The position numbers and the translations under genes were made by a program. Shown here piece after piece: positions 32,183-46,119 of a stretch of DNA of 64,000 bases (position 1 is the first letter of the stretch; each line of letters begins with the position of its first letter). Below the pieces are notes generated by a model, which was not told the DNA's origin, made no database searches, and saw nothing but the letters and a program-made list of their open reading frames with translations. The stretch covers positions 186,001-250,000 of the forward strand of contig OZ017748.1 in assembly GCA_963969365.1 (NCBI GenBank), in the 5' to 3' direction. The stretch is from Asterochloris sp. CNOR1. Taxonomy: Eukaryota > Chlorophyta > Trebouxiophyceae > Trebouxiales > Trebouxiaceae.

Positions 32183-33483
32183 CTGCAGGGTCGGCAGGGA
32201 GGGTTGACAGGTGCTCTGTGAAGTTGGAAAAAGCACTCCAGCAGGGGATTGGTAGGGGAATCACGGCAGCGGGCAACACCAAGCACCATGTCATATTGCT
32301 GGCCACCATAGTGGGGCCAGCATGTCAGGCTAGATATGCTACAACGTGTGTGTCAGTTCCAATGGGGACCCTGGTCAGCTCCTACCTGGTTCCCTTTCAA
32401 TTTAGATGCATGCTGCCTCCGGCTTCAGCGCAGGCGGTGTGAAGCTTCTGCAGCAATGATTTGGGCCTGTGCCGGGCCTTGCCTGACTGATGGTTGGTAA
32501 TGTGTGCCTGCATGGAGGCACTGGCGCCAAATCAGCTTGGTGTTGTCCCAGCGGCTGCTTGCACTTCAGGCAACTGACTGCTGGCTCACAGGCCAAGCCC
32601 GACCACAAAGGGGCCTGCCATGCATTCACAGGGGCATCACATGGTGCTACAAGTCCCTGCCAGGGCAATTTGCACCTGCCACAGGGCTTGATGTGCCTGC
32701 TGGAGGCGCATCACACAACCTGAGCTGCATGCAAGGCTCCATTGCAGAGGACCAAAGGGGGGAATGAGCGCCTAAGCAGCCTCTCAAGCAGCGGCTAGCC
32801 ATGCGATCGAGCTGATTTCACCTGAAGGAGCTCGCTGCCTTGCGCCACTCCGTTCGAATGCAAGATTAGCCCGTGCAGAGGAGTTTCCCGAAGGACGACA
32901 CCAAAGGGAGCACTGGCAACAAGATGCAGCTGAATGCGCACTCTATCGATTGCACAGGTGAGGCGGACGTTCCGGAGTCTGATTTTGCTCATGCAAGTAG
33001 CTGGGCCAAGCAATGGTGACTGCAGATCTCCAGCTGGCCAAGCAAAGGTGGTTGCAGATGATCAGCTGTGCCACGAGCCCAGATCCAGCAGCAGCGTGTA
33101 CAGCATGACGATAAGAAGGGAAGCGGCTGGTCAAACATTCTGAACAGGGCATGCGCTTAATCAAGAGCTGCTTTTGCCTCAGCATTGTAGTGAGTCGTCA
33201 ACCGGCTCGCGACCAGCCTTAAACAGTCTTACTACAACAGGCAGTCTCGCAAAATCTGTCAGGCAATGATCAAGGTGAGGATGCTGGGATTCAGTCAGAG
33301 GCCTCCAGCGAGCGTCCTGTGATCATAAGTCTAGCCTGAGGAAGCTGTTCCTGCAGCTGACATAAGGGGAGTGGGCATCCAAATTGGTAAGCCTTCAGAA
33401 CACGCCATTGTTCTTCAGTATCCTGGGGGAGGACACTTTGAAGAATATGGTCATGATTCTACACCTTTTTGTGCCTTGCAGAC
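32183..33483. other. Divergent intergenic region
   Basis: This lies between the presumed start of the large minus-strand gene and the first methyltransferase exon. It should hold both promoters and 5' untranslated sequence. A near-repeat of 'GCTGG(G)CCAAGCAA(T/A)GGTG..TGCAGAT' occurs at about 33000 and 33036. I see no convincing exon or named regulatory motif. Confidence 0.35.
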
Positions 33484-35575
33484 ATGGAGGGGCCATCAGA
33501 CGAGCGGAAAGATTATGCTTCAGACCAGCCACGTGAGATTGGTGATGCTGAGCTTGACTTCCTGGCACAATACACGGGACACCAAGACAGGTCCAGGCTC
33601 AGGCAGCATGTGCTAGCAACCTGGCAGCAAGCTAAAGACGATGTGAGTGTCGCATACAGCAGGCAGGTCTCGCACTGGCTGCGCATAGGCCACTGCCTCG
33701 CACTGGGGGACACATCGTTGCAGGTGGCAGATGACCATCTGCAGCACATATGGAGCTGCACCTACTGTGTGCTGCTGCATGCTCTTTGCTGTGAGGGAGC
33801 CTGCAATTGATGCCCTCCAGATCCTGCACCCTGCAACTCAGAAGGTGCAGCTGCATGTCGGCACTCGACTTGTCCATTGCTGCGCTCTGCAGGGCTTGTT
33901 CATATACAAGTGCATCAACGACTTCTACTTCCTGAAGCCCAGCATCTGCGACCATCCCTTCTATGCTGAGGTCAAGCAGACTGCGCAGCAGGCTCGCGAG
34001 GGCACTTCACCGGCTGCAGTGCCTCTACATCTTGTGAGTGACTGCTCACTGCATACCTGGTTGGGCATTAACAGCCAGGCCGACAGCATAGCTTAAAAGC
34101 CAGGGCGCGTAGTGCAACCTGAACACCTGCCTGCATGCAGGCACCATGCCAAACGTTACATGCTGTGCAACATGGTGCTACCTGGTACCACATGTGCAGG
34201 CACCAGAACAGTGGTGCTTGTTGGCACAAGATGTGCCAGAGTCCACCTTGCGCAGCCGTGGGCCAGCAACGTCTTCAATTTGCAGGACATAGGCTGCTGT
34301 CTTGGACAAGACACGCGTAGGCTCATCCTTGACGGCTGGCCCCAGGACAGAGTTGTGGCTATTGATTTGGTGCCAGATTATTGGTGCGCTGTGTTGATGC
34401 AAGACGCCGCTGTTGGTTGCACACGTCAGCATGCTTGGTCTTTTGTGGCATACATACATGCTGGTGCCAACCACGCTCCTTAAGCTCATCATCTCCCTTG
34501 AGCGTGGTACCCCTACCCAACAGCCGTCTGTACCTGGCCTTGCACAGTCCCTTGTGCTGCTGCACCAAAGAGTGAGCCTGCTGCAGGCGCCTGGGGCTCA
34601 AACTGTTCATGGATGAGAGTAAGATCAGCGCTCAAATCTGCTATGCAAACATGAGCGAGAAAGGGGCGACCAGCACCCCCCCCGCCGCCAGCCTCAAGGG
34701 CAAAACAAAGTTTGTCTGGGCAGGCCTCGTCCTGCACTGCCTGACTAAGGAGCAGGTTGACACGTGAGCACGTGACACAGCGCTCAGCACAGCCGCTGCT
34801 GCATCAGGCTGAGAATCCCCCCAAGTGACAAACGGGCTGCGCTGATGCGCCTGCTGCTGCCTCACGGCACGCTGACCCTGCTCTGGCTGACCGTCCTGAT
34901 GCATGCTGCCCCTCTGCAGGAGTGCATGGTAGGCATAAGCGGGCGACCAGGCCCTGCATTGTGTCTGCCTTGAGGCCAGCTGTAAAGTCATGGGATGTGG
35001 TGACTAGGCCTCATGTTTTGGGGGCTGTTGCACTCTATCTGCCAGGCCATACGGTGAGTGTGCAGCCTGACCTGACTGTTGACTCAGGCTCTGCTCGGTG
35101 CGATTCAGGTTCCTGGAGCAGGTGTGCAACCTGCTGATGCCTGGAGGCACTTTCTATGGCAGCACTGTCGGAGCCGACCCTCCCACAGACTGGGGAGCGA
35201 CAAACGATGGCACTGCCAAGCGCTACGTGCACAGCGGAGTAAGCTGCACTGCCCTGCATCTGCACAACTCCGGCTTGACTTGACATGGGCATGCTATCAA
35301 GTGTTCAGTCTGGCATGACTTCTGCGTGGCCTTCCTATATGTGTATGTGTCTAGGCCTTCCTGTATGCGTGAGACAGTGTGTACCAAGTCGCCCTCAGAC
35401 TGGTTGCCCTCCTCCCCTGCTGCAGGCCAGCCTGAAGGCCGCTCTGCATGCGGCAGGGTTCAGCAAGCCGGACATTGTTGCTGACACCCCGGTTGAAATG
35501 AATATCAAGCCAGGGCAGACCAATCTTCCAGATCATGTGCAGCCCCGCCGCCTGCTCTTTCAGGCAACTCGATGA
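33484..35575 (+). CDS. SAM-dependent methyltransferase (class I)
   Basis: Six exons, 33484-33642, 33893-34033, 34286-34383, 34587-34763, 35109-35238 and 35426-35575, give about 285 residues with no frame problem. The SAM-binding motif I is DIGCCLGQDTRRL, followed by VVAIDLVPDYW with the acidic residue that binds the ribose. An N-terminal FIYKCINDFYFLKPSICDHP segment and the later WAGLVLHCLTKEQ and LLMPGGTFYGSTVG motifs match a group of methyltransferases known mainly from fungi and algae, often linked to small-molecule methylation. The substrate cannot be told from sequence. The first exon starts two bases after a CAG acceptor, so an untranslated 5' exon is likely. A run of eight C (34676-34683) keeps frame as read here. 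It is transcribed away from the large minus-strand gene. Confidence 0.8.
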
Positions 35576-36383
35576 TGGACGACCAAGCCCCATCCAACAT
35601 GTACCTTTGTTGCTGCGAGCAGCATCCCGACCACCTGTGTACTTCAGGAAGATGAAGGTGGCAAACTCAATGAAGTATGCCAGCAATTGACGTCCTGAAT
35701 CTCCCTTATACAAAGCTGTGGCCAATATTGTTTACCCCTTTGCAAGAGCCTGTTCGAATTCCAAGGGCTTGCCAAGACAAGTCACATGAGCCCCTTTCAA
35801 GCACAAACTGTGTGTTGATGTGAAACAAGGACCTCCATGTGCAGGCAACCATTTCACAACTAGTGTTGGATGTCTGAGACAAACACACATGCCAAGCCCC
35901 CACCTCTGCTTGGCCTTGTGAATAGCTGGGTACCAACAAAATAGGCTGACAGCTGCTCTCAGCTCACTATGCGGGCCTACCTTGCTGCTTGGGTGGCTGC
36001 TCAAGTGGCCAGAAAGGTCATCTCTGTAAGGTGGGGCATGCGCATGCGCTCACAGACTTCCAAACTGGCCCCTGCGCACCAAAAAGGTGCACACAGCTGA
36101 TGTCCCGCGCCAGGTCATATGTCAACATTTACAGTTTTGCTGTCAGGCATGTTCTCATCTGGGTGCTCATTGCCTGGTGCAGCGCGGCCGTGGCTCTCGA
36201 TGGTGCTGTCGTGCTGGCACTGTCTAGTTCTTCTCTCTCAGCTTGAAGATATCAAGCAGACTGTCAGCTTCATACTCGAATGCTTCGAATATATATATAG
36301 GTATTTTGATTGCGTCAGCCCTTTAGCAGCAACTCAGGGCGAGCTATGAAATTAGATTCAGAGGGCATGCATTAGCTGAACTG
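35576..36383. other. Intergenic region before the lipase gene
   Basis: No exon is recognised. A short AT run (ATATATATA, about 36290) stands out in the otherwise GC-rich sequence about 90 bp upstream of the lipase ATG and may be a core-promoter element. Confidence 0.3.
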
Positions 36384-39300
36384 ATGTTGAGCAGAGCAGG
36401 CCTTGAGCATGTTATTGACATGGTCACCAGGGCAAGGTTGGAGGATACACAGCAGGTAGGCAGACGCTCTCCGCTGCAGGCCTCCCCACTGAGCATCAAG
36501 ACTCAGCCTGGGGATGGCTTGGAAGGCTCCTCGGCAGAAAGCAGCGCCAGCCCTGGCTCTCCAGATGCGAAGCCCCACTCCCCTCGCAAGCGTCCGCGGG
36601 ACTCAACTGATGAGCAGGTTGAGCTTTCCAAGGTCTCAGGCACCTCCTCTGCCGCCAGTGGCTCAGGGTTTTCCAGGAGCCAGCACTTCGACCCGGACCA
36701 GGATGCAATCCTGCGGCTGGAGTGCCTCTCAGGGCGGAGGCTCAAGGTGGGGCAGCCTCTGCGGAGCGAGCCAGTTGCAACAACACCAAGGGGAAACAGC
36801 AGACTTCGCGCTGCAAGTGGCCAACCACCACAGTGCGTCCCACCCCAGCTAGTCAGGCGCGACTATAACGGCAGGTTGAGTGCCAGCCAGCTCCCAGGAG
36901 GTCCATGGGCACCCAGCTATTGCAAGGCATCAGCTTGTTGCCTGTCGCACCTCTGGGCACCCTCTGCTCAGTGCAAGGGCTCAAGCTGAGTGGGGGCCAG
37001 CAGCACAGCTCCCCTCACACCTGCCTGCGACAGCATGGAGACAAGCTGGCTTTGATGCCAGGATGGTTCTGAGGTTTTGCATGAAACCTGCAGGTCATGA
37101 TCTGGTTCAAGAACCTCATGAAGCTGGGGTCCATCATCTTCATTACACTCGTAGCCTCATTGGAGGGCACAGTGAGTTTTCGTAGGTCTGCTGCCTGCAA
37201 GTGCTGCCGGTCTTAGTATGTGTTGTGCTCCAGCTCCAATGGTGTGGCAGCAAAGTTCATTGGCATGCTCCAAGACACAGCCGACCAGTGTATGGTCTGT
37301 GGGCAGGTGCATCCTGTGAAACACTCTGCATGCTTCCATCAGCATTGAGGCCACCAGCTAAGGCATCCCCCTCCATGATTAGCATTGGTCCTCTGACTGT
37401 GCAGAATAACCTCCAGCACCCCAAGAATCTGCTGGCGGCTTCCATCGCTATTGCGGCGGGCTGCATGGCGCTGCTGATGGTGGGCCTGGCGCGCCTTGCC
37501 CACAGCTGCCAGAGGGTCAATCGCGAGCACAAGTACTGGTCCAAGCGCCGTTGGAGATGCACTGCCCTGGTTGGTGTATTCATGGCCCTCGAGGTGGGCT
37601 TGGATCCACGTCCTCATCATTTGTAAGTCGGACACCGAGGGTCGCATCGCTCTGCTTCCTGGCTGTGTGCTACTGGGGCACTCGCACTGCAGGGGGATGG
37701 AAAGCATGTTGCTGCTGGAGGCTTGTTCTCTGTTGATGTGGTGAAGAGCATGTCGCTGCCGGAGGCTTGTTTCCTGTTGGTGTGGTGTTGGTCCCAAGAG
37801 ACCCCTTGGGTGTTTGACCATGGTCGGTGTGTTCGCTGCCCTTGAGATGAGCCTTGGGACCAAGCTTTCACGGTGGGACTCTTCAGGGCGTCCACGCTGC
37901 ATGACCCTTCTTCTGGGCCAGTCCCCCACAACTGGGTTTGTGTCTGCTGACTAAGCCCCTGTGGGCGCTGGTTGACTGGATGAGCAGCTGGAGATGCTCA
38001 GAGAGGGGCACACACTGCTCGGGCCATGTGCTGCAGTGCGTTGATTGGCGCCAGGCGTATCTATGTCACTGGGGCCAGATTTGCCAGTTCACAGGCAGCA
38101 GGTCTCGTCAGCTCTGCGAGCTGGCTGGGAACTGCAACCTGTGCCCCAGCACATCCACACAGCAGCCAGCAACCTGACCATGTCAGCCCCTGGTGATTGC
38201 TGCACCTGTGCGGCCTCCAGCTTGGCGCTGGGCTGCAAGCCATGCATGCTTGCCCAGCACTGTACTCATACGTCGCCTTTGCCCTGCAGCTACTGAATCT
38301 ATCATTCTGGCTGGTCTCATCCAGCCTCGGCCTGCACAAGTGCAACCTGAGCAACTCCTTCTGCCCATGGTGAGATGTTTGTGCTGTAACCAGACCGTTT
38401 GAGCTGATCACGCTGCTGCTCAGCCAATTGCCTATGACAGGCTTCAGCTTGCTGCTCAAGCTCATTGCTGCAGTTTAGCCTATGGTTACTCTGCCTGAGC
38501 CACTGGATGAGTATACACGCAGTCTGCCAGGTGAAGCCACCCATGCCAACCAGACTGCACTTAACTGCAGGAGCTACTTCATTCAGTGGACGCTGTTCAA
38601 CTGCTTGCTCGTCATGACTCTCATGATGACCCACAACGGCTGTGCCTGGACTGACAAGGCAGGCACCCCCAGGCAACACCTCTGGTTCTGCGGTGAGCGC
38701 CTTGAGCCCACACTTGGTGTGTCAGCAGCGAGCACCTGCCTCTAGACGCTTGAGCAGCGCGACCTGCTGTGATGATCTCTGCCAACTGCTGGCAGGGCTC
38801 CTATGCACCCTGTCTTGCACCAGCCTGGCTTCATGACTGCTGCAGCATGAGTCTCAAGGGCAGCACCATGGTAGCCCAGGAGATGATGCTGCCAGCTGTC
38901 TGCACAGCTAGGGCTGACGCCCGGAAGCTCTCTGTCGCAGGCAACGAACTCGCAAAGATGGAGAGGCGATGTGCCCTTGTGCTGGACGCCCCCTGGAGGG
39001 CGCACCTGCCAAAGCTCTTCTGGTGGTGAGCTGCATGCTGCAGTGCTGGTGTGGCACTGTTTGATCCTCGCCTGCATGTGAGACTGCCTGCTCCTACGAT
39101 GTGAGTCAACGCCTCATGTCCCCTGGTGCAGGTGCATCCTGCAGGCGTCGATCTGCCTGCGCCTGGCTGTGAGCTTGACAGGGCCCCTCACTGAGTATCC
39201 AGGTGACTGCCCCTGCTGCTGCCCTGGTCTCTGACAAGCACTTTTGGCATGGACAGCTTCACTGGCCTGTTCTGTCATGTCTGCCCCTGCCATGCGCAGC

Positions 39301-42300
39301 CCGAGGAAGGGTGCCTAGGCTTGATGCAGCTGCCTTGGTGGCCTGGCAGTGCAGGCGTTGAGACCTTTCAGGGTTGTGTGGCTGACTTGAGTCTGTGTGG
39401 CTGCAGCAAAGTCAGCATCACACATCAGTCATTGCCTGGCCCTGGAGCGACATTGCAGTACGGGCCACACAAGTCTGGGGATGGCGCACAGAATCGTGGG
39501 TCTCGTCGCGCTTTCTCTGTACCTGGTTCCTCATATGGTCTATGTCAAGAGGGGGCAGCAAGATCTGAGGCACATGCCCTACACCGCCTACCGGTGGGTG
39601 GGCAGGCTTGCTTCATGTCTTCTGCGCATGTGCGGTGATGCACGTTGGGGCAATGCGGGGTGGTCTGATGGGCAGGCAGAGTAGCGTCTTGCTGCTGCCC
39701 AAAAGTATGTCTGCTGCTGCTGCAGCTGCAAGCACAGCTCCCCATTCCCTGCCGCATCAGCACAGGCAATGTGTTGCACACTCTGCTCTGGGTGCAGCAG
39801 CACTGTGCAGGCTGCTCTGGCTGCCGATGGCCTCAAGTCAAACCTGGCACACAAGCAGCCAAGGCTCCTGCCAAGTGCTGCCTTTCATGCAAGTGGATTG
39901 ATGTAGTGAGTGGTTTTGGATTGTTCGGTGCACTTGAAAACGACAGTATGTCCCTCTTCTGCAGGCTCGGGCGCACCCTGATGAGGCTCAATGTCTCCGA
40001 TGACATGGGCAGTGGAGGACATGGATTCCTCTGCGTGGGCCTCCTGCTCTGCCTCGTGTTTGAGAGCGGGTTCTGCGACAGCTGCTTCCAGGTGGGCGTC
40101 TGTATCCGTTGACGTAGCTTGGCACTGTAGCAGGGCAGGCTGTCCAGCGGGTCAGTGCCAGTGCTGAAGTTGGTTACTGCACCAGCGGGTCAGTGCCAGT
40201 GCTGAAGTTGGTTACTGCACCAGCGGCTTTAGCCTTTAAATTTGTCTCTCCCTGGAGAGGTGTGCTGCGCCTGAGTGGGCTCCCAGTCTAGCACTGGCTT
40301 CTCATGTCCCTGCTGGCCAGCTGGCTGTTTGAGAGGGATTGACATGTGAAAGCAAAGTACAGAATATCAAGGAGTTTGTACAGTTCTCTTTTTGAGAATG
40401 TTGTGGGCCCAGCTGCTTTACAGAGCAGTTCAACAACTGCCATGATATTCTTTTGATACTGCATAAGTGACTGTAGGCAGCTGCTGGAGGGCCTATGGTG
40501 TGCAAACCTCTCTTTCGCCCTCCATGCAGGCTACTCAGAAGGGCTGCAGCTTCTTGTGCTGCTGGTCACTGTGCGTTCCCTGACACAGCCGTTTGGACTG
40601 TGCAGACATTCATCTTGGCTGCGGTGCACAGCAAGCTGACAACGCTCGGAATTGTTGGGGTCTACCTCTATGAGCCAATTTCCACCAGCCCAGAGGATCC
40701 CCAAATTCTGCAGGTGAGGGTCCTGCATTGTAGCCAGGGGCCTCTTGCAACAGCAGCTAGCTGCCCTTGCAAGAAGTGGTCACTTGCATGTCTCCATGCT
40801 GATGCACAGCAATACCCATCAGCAGCGCTGCGCTTGTTGTGATTGGTGGGGGGCCTGCTGGGCGCTTGTAACAGTGCACAAAAGAGACGCACAGGCACAG
40901 CTGGGCTGCTTGATTATATGACATGCCTGCTGACGCTTGACACACTTCATACCCTACCCTCAGGAATGCAGAAAGTGCACCTTGCCATGTGGATGGTCGC
41001 AAAGCTACTCTTGCTGGGGCGGCCCCCTGTATTCCTGCGTGCAGTGAATCTCCCAGTGCTGACGGGGCCTTCTGTGCATTCCGTGCAAGTTAGCGGGGCT
41101 TCCAGGCTGGCATTTCTGGTGTCACTATGCCATGCAATACTGCCTGGAGCATGGAGGTCTCATTGCTATTGGGTCACCCTCTGCTTTGAGCCCTGTGCTC
41201 AGCATCACTGGAGGCCTTCATTTGTGCGCCCTGCAGGACCTGCTTGCAGGTGTTTGCATGGTCAGGAATGCCCTGAAGTAGTGCTGAGGCAGCCTTCTGT
41301 GCTGCCCAGACACATCGTGTCCCCTGGATCGGAGGTTCCTGACGCAGTGCTAAAGCAGCCTCTGCGCCTCCCCGTCCGGACTGGCTGCATGGGTTTGGTT
41401 GACTCTTTCCTGAGGCAGTGCTAAGGCAGCCTTTGGTGCCTGCCCATGCAGATCTGGCTGCAAATGTTTGCCTGGTCAGAGGCCACCAAGCCGCGGGTGC
41501 TGTGGCAGCGTGCCACTGGGGGTTCCCATCAGCGTAGCCTGATGGAGCGGGAGCCCCTGTTCTGTATGGAGACAGCAATCAAAATGCTCTACTTCTCAGG
41601 CATGGCATATGAGCATGACGAGGTGGGTGGTGCAGCTCAGCTGCTGGTGCAACATGCCAGCGTGGTTGTGTGGGCTGTCGTGATACACTGGTGGAGCGTC
41701 TGCATGGAGACAGACCCGATCAGATGGACTGTGGTGCAGTGTGCAGAGGGCGTTCCGCTGTAGGCAGCCGGGAAGGTACTGCTTGTGCTCAGGCTCTGTC
41801 TGCAGCATCAGCACTGGTGGGACAAGTCTGCTGCTGTTCTGGCACAGCCTCCGCATGCAAACATCAGCCATTTGCAGGTCCCATCTGCAGACAGTGCCTT
41901 GTCACAGGTCGGGCACAGCTGCGCTGCGAATCCGGGGGATCACTGGGCTGCCATCTGTGCACCAAGAGCCCCGCTGGACGTCTGCAACACTGTGATGCAG
42001 CTGAAAAGCCCAGACACGATAGCAGGCCGATCCACTCAACACCCGGTGTTGCCTGCAGGGAAGAGAAGAGTTGAAGCTGTCAGAGGACACTGCCATGCAG
42101 CTGTATGGGCTGAAGCAGCTGCGCGTTGTGAGGGAAGAGAAGCTCGACACAAAGTGCTTCCTGGCCTGGAATGAGGACATTCTTGTGCTCGCCTTTCGTG
42201 GGACGGCCTCCACCAGGAATGCCATCAGCGACCTGCAGGTTTGTTTTCTAAGTACAATGCTGCAATTCTTCAACCTCCCACACTGGTCAGCAGTGTGTCG

Positions 42301-45300
42301 GTCTGTCTCAGGTGCATGCAAAAGTGCAGGCATTCTGCCAGGCACAAGTGCCATGCTTATGTGGAACGTCCATCAGGTATGCCGTCAGCAACCTGCCAGA
42401 AGTTGCTCAAGCAGTCTGCCTCATGGTAGCAGAACCCTGCACTAGTCAGCGGCATGCACCCATGTTGTTGCGCATACCAGTAGCAGCAAAGGAGCAAAAG
42501 GCAGATGCTGACTTTTGGGAGACAGCCTTTGCCAAGGAAGCACCTAATGATCTGTAGGGGTGCCTCAGAGGCATGGGGACCGTGCACAGCTGACCTGCTG
42601 TTTTGCACCTAGTGGCCAGCCACCTGGGCTGCTTCAGACACGCTCTCAAGCCCGATGCCTCCCGGACAATGCATCCCTTCAAAGCAGACAAGGGCTCAGG
42701 TCCTGAGCTTGCAGAGCATCAGAACAGAGTCGCTCTTCGCCGTTGCAGACTTGCAAGAGGGTTGTGACTCCTATTGGCATTGCAACTGCAGGCATGGCTG
42801 ACACACCTGGAGGATGCCACATTGGACGTGGACACCGGCTCTAAAAAGCAGCGGCGCCACTCCCGTGTCAAGGTGCACCGGGGCTTCCACACCAGCTGGC
42901 GCCTGAACGGGATGAGGGAGAAGGTGGTGGACCTGATCAGGAGCGAGGTCTGCCCCGACGAGGCTGCTGCACGGCGCATGAAGGTGCTGTTCACAGGTGA
43001 GGGGTGGCCAGCCGGGGATGTGCTGCAGGTCTGTCTTTGCGTGCACAGCTTTGTCCACGCTGGATTGTTCTTGTTCCTCCAGGACTTATGTGGCGCTGCA
43101 CCTCAGCACAACACAACATGTGTCTATAGGAAAAATCAGCTCTGTATATAGCTCAGTATGGCCACTGCAGCCTTCTTGACATGCGGCCCAGCTGGCCCAG
43201 GGCGCCTGTGACGCTGCATTGTAAGGCGCTCATGCATGCTGGCAGTGCTTTTGTCAGGTAGTCAGGCTGAGCCTGGGCGCTTGCGGCGCTGCAGATGGCC
43301 CCCAGACAGTGTGTGCCTGATGCAAAACACTCGACATCCACACTGGCAGAAAGACCAATCATTGACTCTGAGGCTGTCCAAGTGGCTCTACCAGGAAGTT
43401 GCGGCGTAGCACGGCTGCCTGTCCTAGCTCGCAGGTTGCGTGCAGCACTGCCCTGCTCGCTGCACGCCGTCTTTGCCGTTGTCGAATCGGCGCATCGGCC
43501 TCAGCAGAGGTCAGAGTGCAGCTGTGCCTGCTGCCCTGCAGGTCATTCCCTGGGCGGGGCCCTCGCAATGCTGGCGGCCTTTGACCTGGCCCCTGTCTTC
43601 CCCTGGGGGTCGGTGGAGGTGCACACCATTGGGGCGCCGCGGCCCGGCAACGCTGCTTTTGCCAAGGTCCGTTGTATGGTCAGGCCCTGGCAGCTGCATG
43701 CACATCACTAGCAAATATATGCCTTAGGTTTCAAGCCATAGCTTGGCGATGCTGCTGTGGCAGAGCTGCGCTATAGCCACAGGCCCCCAGGTAGTTGGGT
43801 GTATTACTTTTGCACAGTTCATAGGCTCTTCATGCACTTTGGTTGGAACCCCCACCTCCCCAGATTTGGCTGATGGCAGGTGATAGGCTGTCTTGCGTGT
43901 GGTTAGACTGGGACACATGCTGGCGTGGGCCAGCAGAGGCTGGTGCAGCATGAGCCTGCCAAGGTGTGGGTGCTCACAAAGCGCACTAGTGTTGGCGCTT
44001 GCTGCTGGCCAGACCTTGGCTGCTCAACGAGCTGCAGAGGCTTTGTGGGGCCTGTTGTGGAGGCATGCCCCTGCCCGGATACATGTGGGCTCAGGCCCAG
44101 CCTGCCTGCATGTTGACGCCTGCTGTTATAGAGACACTGCCAGGGTTGAGATGAAGGCACGCCTCAGACTGGTTGCCTGTGGGCGCCTGCTGGTGCAGCA
44201 TGTTTGTCAACGCTCAGTCAAAGGACGAGCAGCAGGCTGGCTGCTTGATGGCGCATGCTGGTTCGGCTGATGTCTGCCCCGCCTGCGTAGGACAAGAAGC
44301 AGACCCGCTGCCTGTGGGTGCCTGCGCGTGCAGCGCGTGTCTGTCAGGGTTGGCTTGAAGGTCAAGCAGGAGACTGCCTACTTGGGGACGCATGCAGTCA
44401 AGGGCTGCACCTGCCAGGGCACCCTGAGTGTGTGACCCCAGAACAGGAAAGAAGGGTCACATCGGGGCAGTGCGCTGTGACTACCTGGGCTGCAGCTGCA
44501 GAGCCACAGGGGTTGAAGCTAGACTTGGTGTGTCTATCCCTCATGTGCTTCCTGATCGGCATCACATCTCTAGTGGAATTCTGCCTTGTGCAAGGCTTCA
44601 AAACCCCTTACGCATTGCAGGCTTACAATGAGCGCCTCCCAAGCACGTGGCATATCATCAACCACAAGGTGAGGCCACATGTCTGCAGAACCCACAGTCG
44701 CTTCAACACCGCCAGCCTAGGGCTGGCAGCTGCTTGACAGCATTGTGTAGCCTGCTGGTGACCTCTGCAATCTCACCTGCTTGCATTTGCCAAGCCAGCA
44801 TGGCACCGCTTTCAGCCCAGTACTTCCCTGTTTGGGCAGTGACTGAATATGACCAGTCTCTGGTTTCCAGTATCAGGGGTTTCTAGATCTGGCTCCGACA
44901 GAGGGCAGACAAGTCTCTGCCTGCAGGACCCTGTTCCCCATATGGGCAAGTTTTGGAAGGCCTACAAGAGGTGGGCTGTGTCCAATTAAATGCTGAAGCC
45001 ACCGAGGCAGGATGCCAGGCACATCATGCTGCTGTGCCCACCATCATCCTGTCATGCTGCCCTACACCCAGCAGACACACTTTTGCTGCAGAGAAGCCAT
45101 CTGCTGGGTCTACTTCCAGCTCTGTGTGTTAGCTGCGGACGATCTGTTGCATGTGGATGATCTGCTGTCTGCAGGCCGGGGCAGCGGGTGCTCATAGATG
45201 CCCAGGGCGACATGATTGTCAGGTGTGCTGCCCCTGTGCTGGACTGCTGTCACGAAGGTGCACAGCAGTTGCGTGATCAACATCACCGCGCTTTCCTGGT

Positions 45301-46119
45301 TCCTGCTGAACCTGTGTTGAGTGCCTCACTGCAGGTCTAGCTGCAGGTGCTGTCCTGACATGGCTGGCTTTCTGCTTGATGCTGGTGTGCACACTGCCTG
45401 TATGGGCAACCTCAGGCCGCTCTGGAGCCGTGCTCTGGCTGTGTGAGGACTCCGCATTGACGGCCTGCAACTCTGCGTGCAGGCCCTCTGCGCTGGACAT
45501 GCGCCTCGGAGCTCTGAAAGGATGTGAGTGCCTGCACCTGCTGATTCTTCTTACGTGGCACCACCAAACCATAGCTGGGCCTTGCTGGCCATGCAGCTGC
45601 AGTGTGGGCAGGCCTGCTGCAGGCCACTGTGCTGACATCTGAATGATCTCCATCACTCCAGGCGGGTCTGCCAAGCAGCACTATCTGGCAGCCTATCGCA
45701 GCAGCATGGTGGTAGTGGTGAAGACCCAGCTGACGCACTCAAAGTTTGATGATGGTGGGTTATGCTCTGTGCAATGGCCCACCTGGCTGAAACGTATGTT
45801 TGTGTCAGCTGCTGCTGAGCATCTTCCTTGGCAATGCCTGAATGGCCGGACATGATGCGGGGCTGCCTGCTGGGCTGCTTATATGGGGACCTCCCTGCCA
45901 TGGCACTGAATGATGTGCTCGACTTAAAAGTTGCAGTGGCAGGTCAGCGCTGACGGCCTGCGCGCTTGTGTAGGCTTGGAAGGCGTCTTGCAGCTGGCAG
46001 AGAGCATCCCCTTGCAGGACACCCTTCTTGCAGCTGACCTGGACGTGTCGAGGGAGACCAACGAGATACCAACTGCCATGCTGGCAACATCTGCCGCCAT
46101 TGACGCTCTGCCTCTCTGA
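36384..46119 (+). CDS. Multispanning class-3 lipase, diacylglycerol-lipase-like (paralogue 1)
   Basis: A Ser-rich cytosolic start (36384-36746) is followed by a block of membrane-segment exons: 37094-37171 (SIIFITLVAS), 37405-37593 (AGCMALLMVGLARL), about 38289-38370, about 38573-38692, about 38941-39028, about 39132-39210, about 39406-39592 (IVGLVALSLYLVP), about 39965-40091 and 40530-40713. The catalytic part follows: 41452-41622, about 42060-42238 (LAFRGTAS), 42792-42996, 43542-43666 (HSLGGALAML with the nucleophile Ser, then GAPRPGN), 44621-44668, 44927-44970 (DPVPHMGKFW), 45175-45222, 45483-45523, 45662-45754 (KQHYLAAY, probable catalytic His) and 45937-46119. This order, several helices then an alpha/beta-hydrolase, is that of sn1-specific diacylglycerol lipases, membrane enzymes releasing a fatty acid from diacylglycerol. 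The substrate is inferred. A paralogue starts at 57314. Confidence 0.78.
40144..40219 (+). repeat. Perfect 38-bp tandem duplication
   Basis: The unit beginning CCAGCGGGTCAGTGCCAGTG occurs at 40144-40181 and 40182-40219 without a mismatch, so it is recent. It lies in an intron of lipase paralogue 1. Confidence 0.8.
41275..41455 (+). repeat. Threefold duplication of an intron 3' region (lipase 1)
   Basis: Three blocks of about 60-90 bp contain 'GCAGTGCT(G/A)A(G/A)GCAGCCT' followed by a pyrimidine-rich stretch. The last leads into the acceptor at 41451. A twofold version of the same block precedes the equivalent exon in paralogue 2 (about 62297-62406), so the expansion began before or in parallel with the gene duplication. 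Confidence 0.55.

Noticed and set aside
43893-44737. Several plus-strand open frames of 60-140 codons between lipase exons
   Set aside because: They fall in an intron of lipase 1, show internal duplication of a 'CCTGTGGG(C/T)GCCTGC' block, and have no splice support.
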